NCBI GenBank assembly: GCA_937924895.1
Contig: CALEYP010000124.1
Coordinates: 1-7,157 of the forward strand
Direction: 5' to 3'
Length of the DNA: 7,157 bases
From: an uncultured Alphaproteobacteria bacterium
GTDB taxonomy: Bacteria > Pseudomonadota > Alphaproteobacteria > Puniceispirillales > Puniceispirillaceae
The translations under genes and the position numbers were made by a program. Below the pieces are notes generated by a model. The model searched no databases and was not told where the DNA came from. It worked only from the letters and a program-made list of their open reading frames with translations. Shown one piece after another: positions 5,963-7,157 of this stretch. Position 1 is the stretch's first letter. Each line of letters starts with the position of its first letter.

Positions 5963-6713
5963 CAGACGCTCCCTCATCACCAGCAGCTTCAGCTGCCTCT
6001 GTTACATCAGCTGCAGGTGCGTCAGCTGCTGCGTCAGCAGCGCCAAGCAAACCAGCTGGGAATGGGGCTTCATCAGGACGGGCCTTTTTAAAGGCATCCG
6101 AAATATAAACCCAACCATTCTTTGGACCTGGTACAGCACCTTCAATTAGCACAACACCTTGCACGTCATCTACAGCCACAATCTCAAGATTTTGAGTTGT
6201 CACGCGAGACGCACCCATGTGACCAGCCATCTTCTTACCTTTGAAGACTTTGCCAGGATCCTGACACTGACCGGTTGAACCATGTGAACGGTGAGAAATT
6301 GATACACCGTGAGACGCACGCAAACCACCGAAATTGTGACGCTTCATCGCACCGGCAAAACCCTTACCCTGTGATGTACCAACAACGTCAACCTTCTGAC
6401 CAGCCACGAAATGGCTAGGAGCAATTGTTGAGCCAACCTCAACCATCGCATCTTCAGTCACGCGGAATTCTGCTACTTTTGCTTTAGGTAGAACACTTGC
6501 CTTTGCAAAGTGACCACGCATCGCCTTAGATACGTTCTTCGCCTTTGCTGAGCCAGCACCAAGCTGCAGAGCAGTATAGCCATTCTTTTCATTCGTCAGA
6601 TGTGACACTACCTGCACATCATCCATTTTTAAAACCGTAACCGGGACATGACGACCAGCATCGTTAAAGATGCGTGTCATACCAAGTTTACGGGCAATAA
6701 CGCCACTACGCAT
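5952..6713 (-). CDS. rplC: 50S ribosomal protein L3, with acidic C-terminal tail
   Basis: L3 is an early 23S rRNA binder whose central extension reaches the peptidyl-transferase centre. From the ATG at 6713 the product is 253 residues, beginning MRSGVIARKLGMTRIF. Core signatures are GTSQGKGFAGAMKRHNFGG (112-130), SHRSHGSTGQCQDPGKVFKG (140-159) and KMAGHMG (161-167). The glutamine region at 149-151 corresponds to the site that PrmB methylates in E. coli. Typical L3 is about 205-215 residues; here residues 224-253 add a tail with 13 alanines, 9 acidic and no basic residues. The frame is open to a TTG at 6719, but AAGGGGA at 6727-6721 is 1 base from that codon and 7 from the ATG. rpsJ ends 12 bases upstream; rplD overlaps downstream. 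Confidence 0.97.
   Translation of the reverse strand: MRSGVIARKLGMTRIFNDAGRHVPVTVLKMDDVQVVSHLTNEKNGYTALQLGAGSAKAKNVSKAMRGHFAKASVLPKAKVAEFRVTEDAMVEVGSTIAPSHFVAGQKVDVVGTSQGKGFAGAMKRHNFGGLRASHGVSISHRSHGSTGQCQDPGKVFKGKKMAGHMGASRVTTQNLEIVAVDDVQGVVLIEGAVPGPKNGWVYISDAFKKARPDEAPFPAGLLGAADAAADAPAADVTEAAEAAGDEGASDEN
5969..5975 (-). promoter_or_regulatory. Shine-Dalgarno site of rplD, inside rplC
   Basis: GAGGGAG on the minus strand lies 6 bases before the ATG at 5962 and downstream of the alternative GTG at 5980, ruling that longer start out. It is inside the last codons of rplC, so ribosomes finishing L3 pass directly over it. Confidence 0.75.
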
Positions 6714-6720
6714 AACCAAG

Positions 6721-6727
6721 TCCCCTT
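6721..6727 (-). promoter_or_regulatory. Shine-Dalgarno site of rplC, decides its start
   Basis: AAGGGGA on the minus strand overlaps the rpsJ stop codon. It is 7 bases from the ATG at 6713 and only 1 base from the in-frame TTG at 6719, so the ATG is the credible start. Confidence 0.75.
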
Positions 6728-7034
6728 AGAGCTTAATTTCAACGTCAACGCCAGCAGCCAGGTCGAGCTTCATCAAAGCATCAACTGTCTGTGGTGTTGG
6801 GTCGATAATATCCAATAGCCGCTTATGCGTTCTCATTTCGAACTGCTCACGGCTCTTCTTATCAATGTGCGGCCCACGCAACACTGTAAATTTGCGCAAA
6901 TTCGTAGGCAGTGGGATCGGGCCACGGACCTCTGCGCCTGTGCGCTTTGCTGTGCTGACGATCTCATTTGTAGACTGATCTAAAATCCGATGGTCGAATG
7001 CTTTTAACCGAATACGAATATTCTGGCTTTCCAT
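6726..7034 (-). CDS. rpsJ: 30S ribosomal protein S10
   Basis: S10 is a 30S head protein; as NusE it also joins NusB in transcription antitermination of rRNA operons and links NusG to the leading ribosome. The product is 102 residues, the normal length. It begins MESQNIRIRLKAFDHRILDQ and has RGPIPLPTNLRKFTVLRGPH (37-56), covering the flexible loop, and MRTHKRLLDI (67-76). It ends DLAAGVDVEIKL, all standard. The ATG at 7034 follows AAGGGAA by about 7 bases, and the stop is TAA. It is the first gene of the S10 operon, 67 bases after tuf. The spacer is too short for a long L4-responsive leader of the E. coli type. Confidence 0.98.
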   Translation of the reverse strand: MESQNIRIRLKAFDHRILDQSTNEIVSTAKRTGAEVRGPIPLPTNLRKFTVLRGPHIDKKSREQFEMRTHKRLLDIIDPTPQTVDALMKLDLAAGVDVEIKL

Positions 7035-7061
7035 GGCTTTATTCCCTTTTCAATCAACGAT

Positions 7062-7089
7062 AAAGGAAGGCAGCTTTCTGCCTTCCTTT
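7062..7089 (-). terminator. Perfect 12-bp stem-loop between tuf and rpsJ
   Basis: The arms 7062-7073 and 7078-7089 are exact inverted repeats around a 4-base loop (AAAG on the minus strand). The stem has a GC-containing upper half (GGAAGGCAG) and a base of three A-T pairs. On the minus strand the 3' arm ends CCTTCCTTT and is followed by ATCGTTG, so there is no clean U-tract. It lies 12 bases after the tuf stop and about 27 bases before the rpsJ ATG. It could be a leaky terminator or attenuator, an RNase processing or 3'-end stabilising hairpin for tuf mRNA, or both. The structure is certain at sequence level; the function is inference. Confidence 0.55.
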
Positions 7090-7101
7090 GAGAGTTTATT
7101 A

Positions 7102-7157
7102 CTACTTAATTGATGCAACCACGCCGGCGCCGACTGTACGGCCACCTTCACGGATAG
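7102..7157 (-). CDS. tuf: Elongation factor Tu, last 17 codons only
   Basis: EF-Tu is the GTPase that delivers aminoacyl-tRNA to the ribosomal A-site. Only the C-terminus is inside the window, reading IREGGRTVGAGVVASIK and then TAG at 7104-7102. IREGGRTVGAGVV is the near-invariant end of domain III of bacterial EF-Tu. The last residues, ASIK, are a little unlike the common ASIIE or AKVLG endings. The rest of the gene lies beyond the right edge. Position directly upstream of rpsJ on the same strand fits the fused str-S10 gene order seen in many bacteria, including alphaproteobacteria. From this fragment I cannot tell whether the genome has one or two tuf copies. Confidence 0.93.
   Translation of the reverse strand, partial: IREGGRTVGAGVVASIK

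Noticed and set aside
6018..6038. Short direct repeat as a mobile-element or recombination site
   Set aside because: The two 9-base copies encode repeated Ala-Asp units in frame in the L3 tail. This is low-complexity coding sequence, not an insertion footprint.
5769..6149. 126-codon open frame on the plus strand spanning the rplC/rplD junction
   Set aside because: Antisense to two certain genes, with a composition (Ser/Cys/Ile/Thr-rich) expected from the reverse complement of Ala/Asp/Lys codons. No upstream Shine-Dalgarno sequence was seen.
7035..7101. Promoter for rpsJ or an E. coli-type S10 leader
   Set aside because: The spacer is only 67 bases and shows no paired -35/-10 boxes. The multi-hairpin L4-responsive leader would not fit. 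A promoter inside tuf cannot be judged from this window.
1..7157. A novel system, cargo gene or insertion hidden within the cluster
   Set aside because: Every gene is a recognised ribosomal protein or EF-Tu in canonical order, gaps are at most 67 bases, and base composition looks uniform by eye, leaving no room for an extra gene.

Overview
The window is a block of ribosomal-protein genes, all on the minus strand. It carries the end of tuf (EF-Tu), the complete S10 operon and most of the spc operon. In transcription order, from the right edge to the left: tuf (last 17 codons), rpsJ, rplC, rplD, rplW, rplB, rpsS, rplV, rpsC, rplP, rpmC, rpsQ, rplN, rplX, rplE, rpsN and rpsH (first 93 codons, cut by the left edge). 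Every protein was recognised from family sequence. I found no tRNA, rRNA, mobile element, CRISPR array or foreign gene.

The organism is a bacterium, most likely an alphaproteobacterium. The clues are the 101-residue zinc-free S14, the L22 N-terminus (MGK..PRAL), the L14 start (MIQMQ), the overall sequence style, and tuf directly upstream of rpsJ. Base composition is moderate rather than GC-rich. A marine lineage such as SAR116 would fit, but that is a guess from general resemblance only.

Layout: tuf ends at 7102. A 67-base spacer holding a perfect 12-bp stem-loop separates it from rpsJ. From there to the left edge no intergenic gap exceeds about 25 bases, and several genes overlap (rplC/rplD 11 bases, rplD/rplW 4 bases as ATGA, rplV/rpsC and rplN/rplX 1 base as TAATG). 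Almost every gene has a purine-rich Shine-Dalgarno sequence 6-9 bases before its start. The S10-spc junction (rpsQ/rplN) is only 18 bases with no visible promoter or terminator, so both operons are probably read as one transcript, perhaps fed from tuf.

The products are structural proteins of the 30S subunit (S10, S19, S3, S17, S14, S8) and the 50S subunit (L3, L4, L23, L2, L22, L16, L29, L14, L24, L5). They include the exit-tunnel proteins L4, L22, L23, L24 and L29 and the peptidyl-transferase-centre neighbours L2, L3 and L16. This is an ordinary core region and I see no sign of an undescribed system. The points that deserve a second look are the tuf-rpsJ hairpin, an acidic alanine-rich tail on L3, and three start codons (rplC, rplD, rplV) where the longest reading frame overshoots the start marked by the ribosome binding site.
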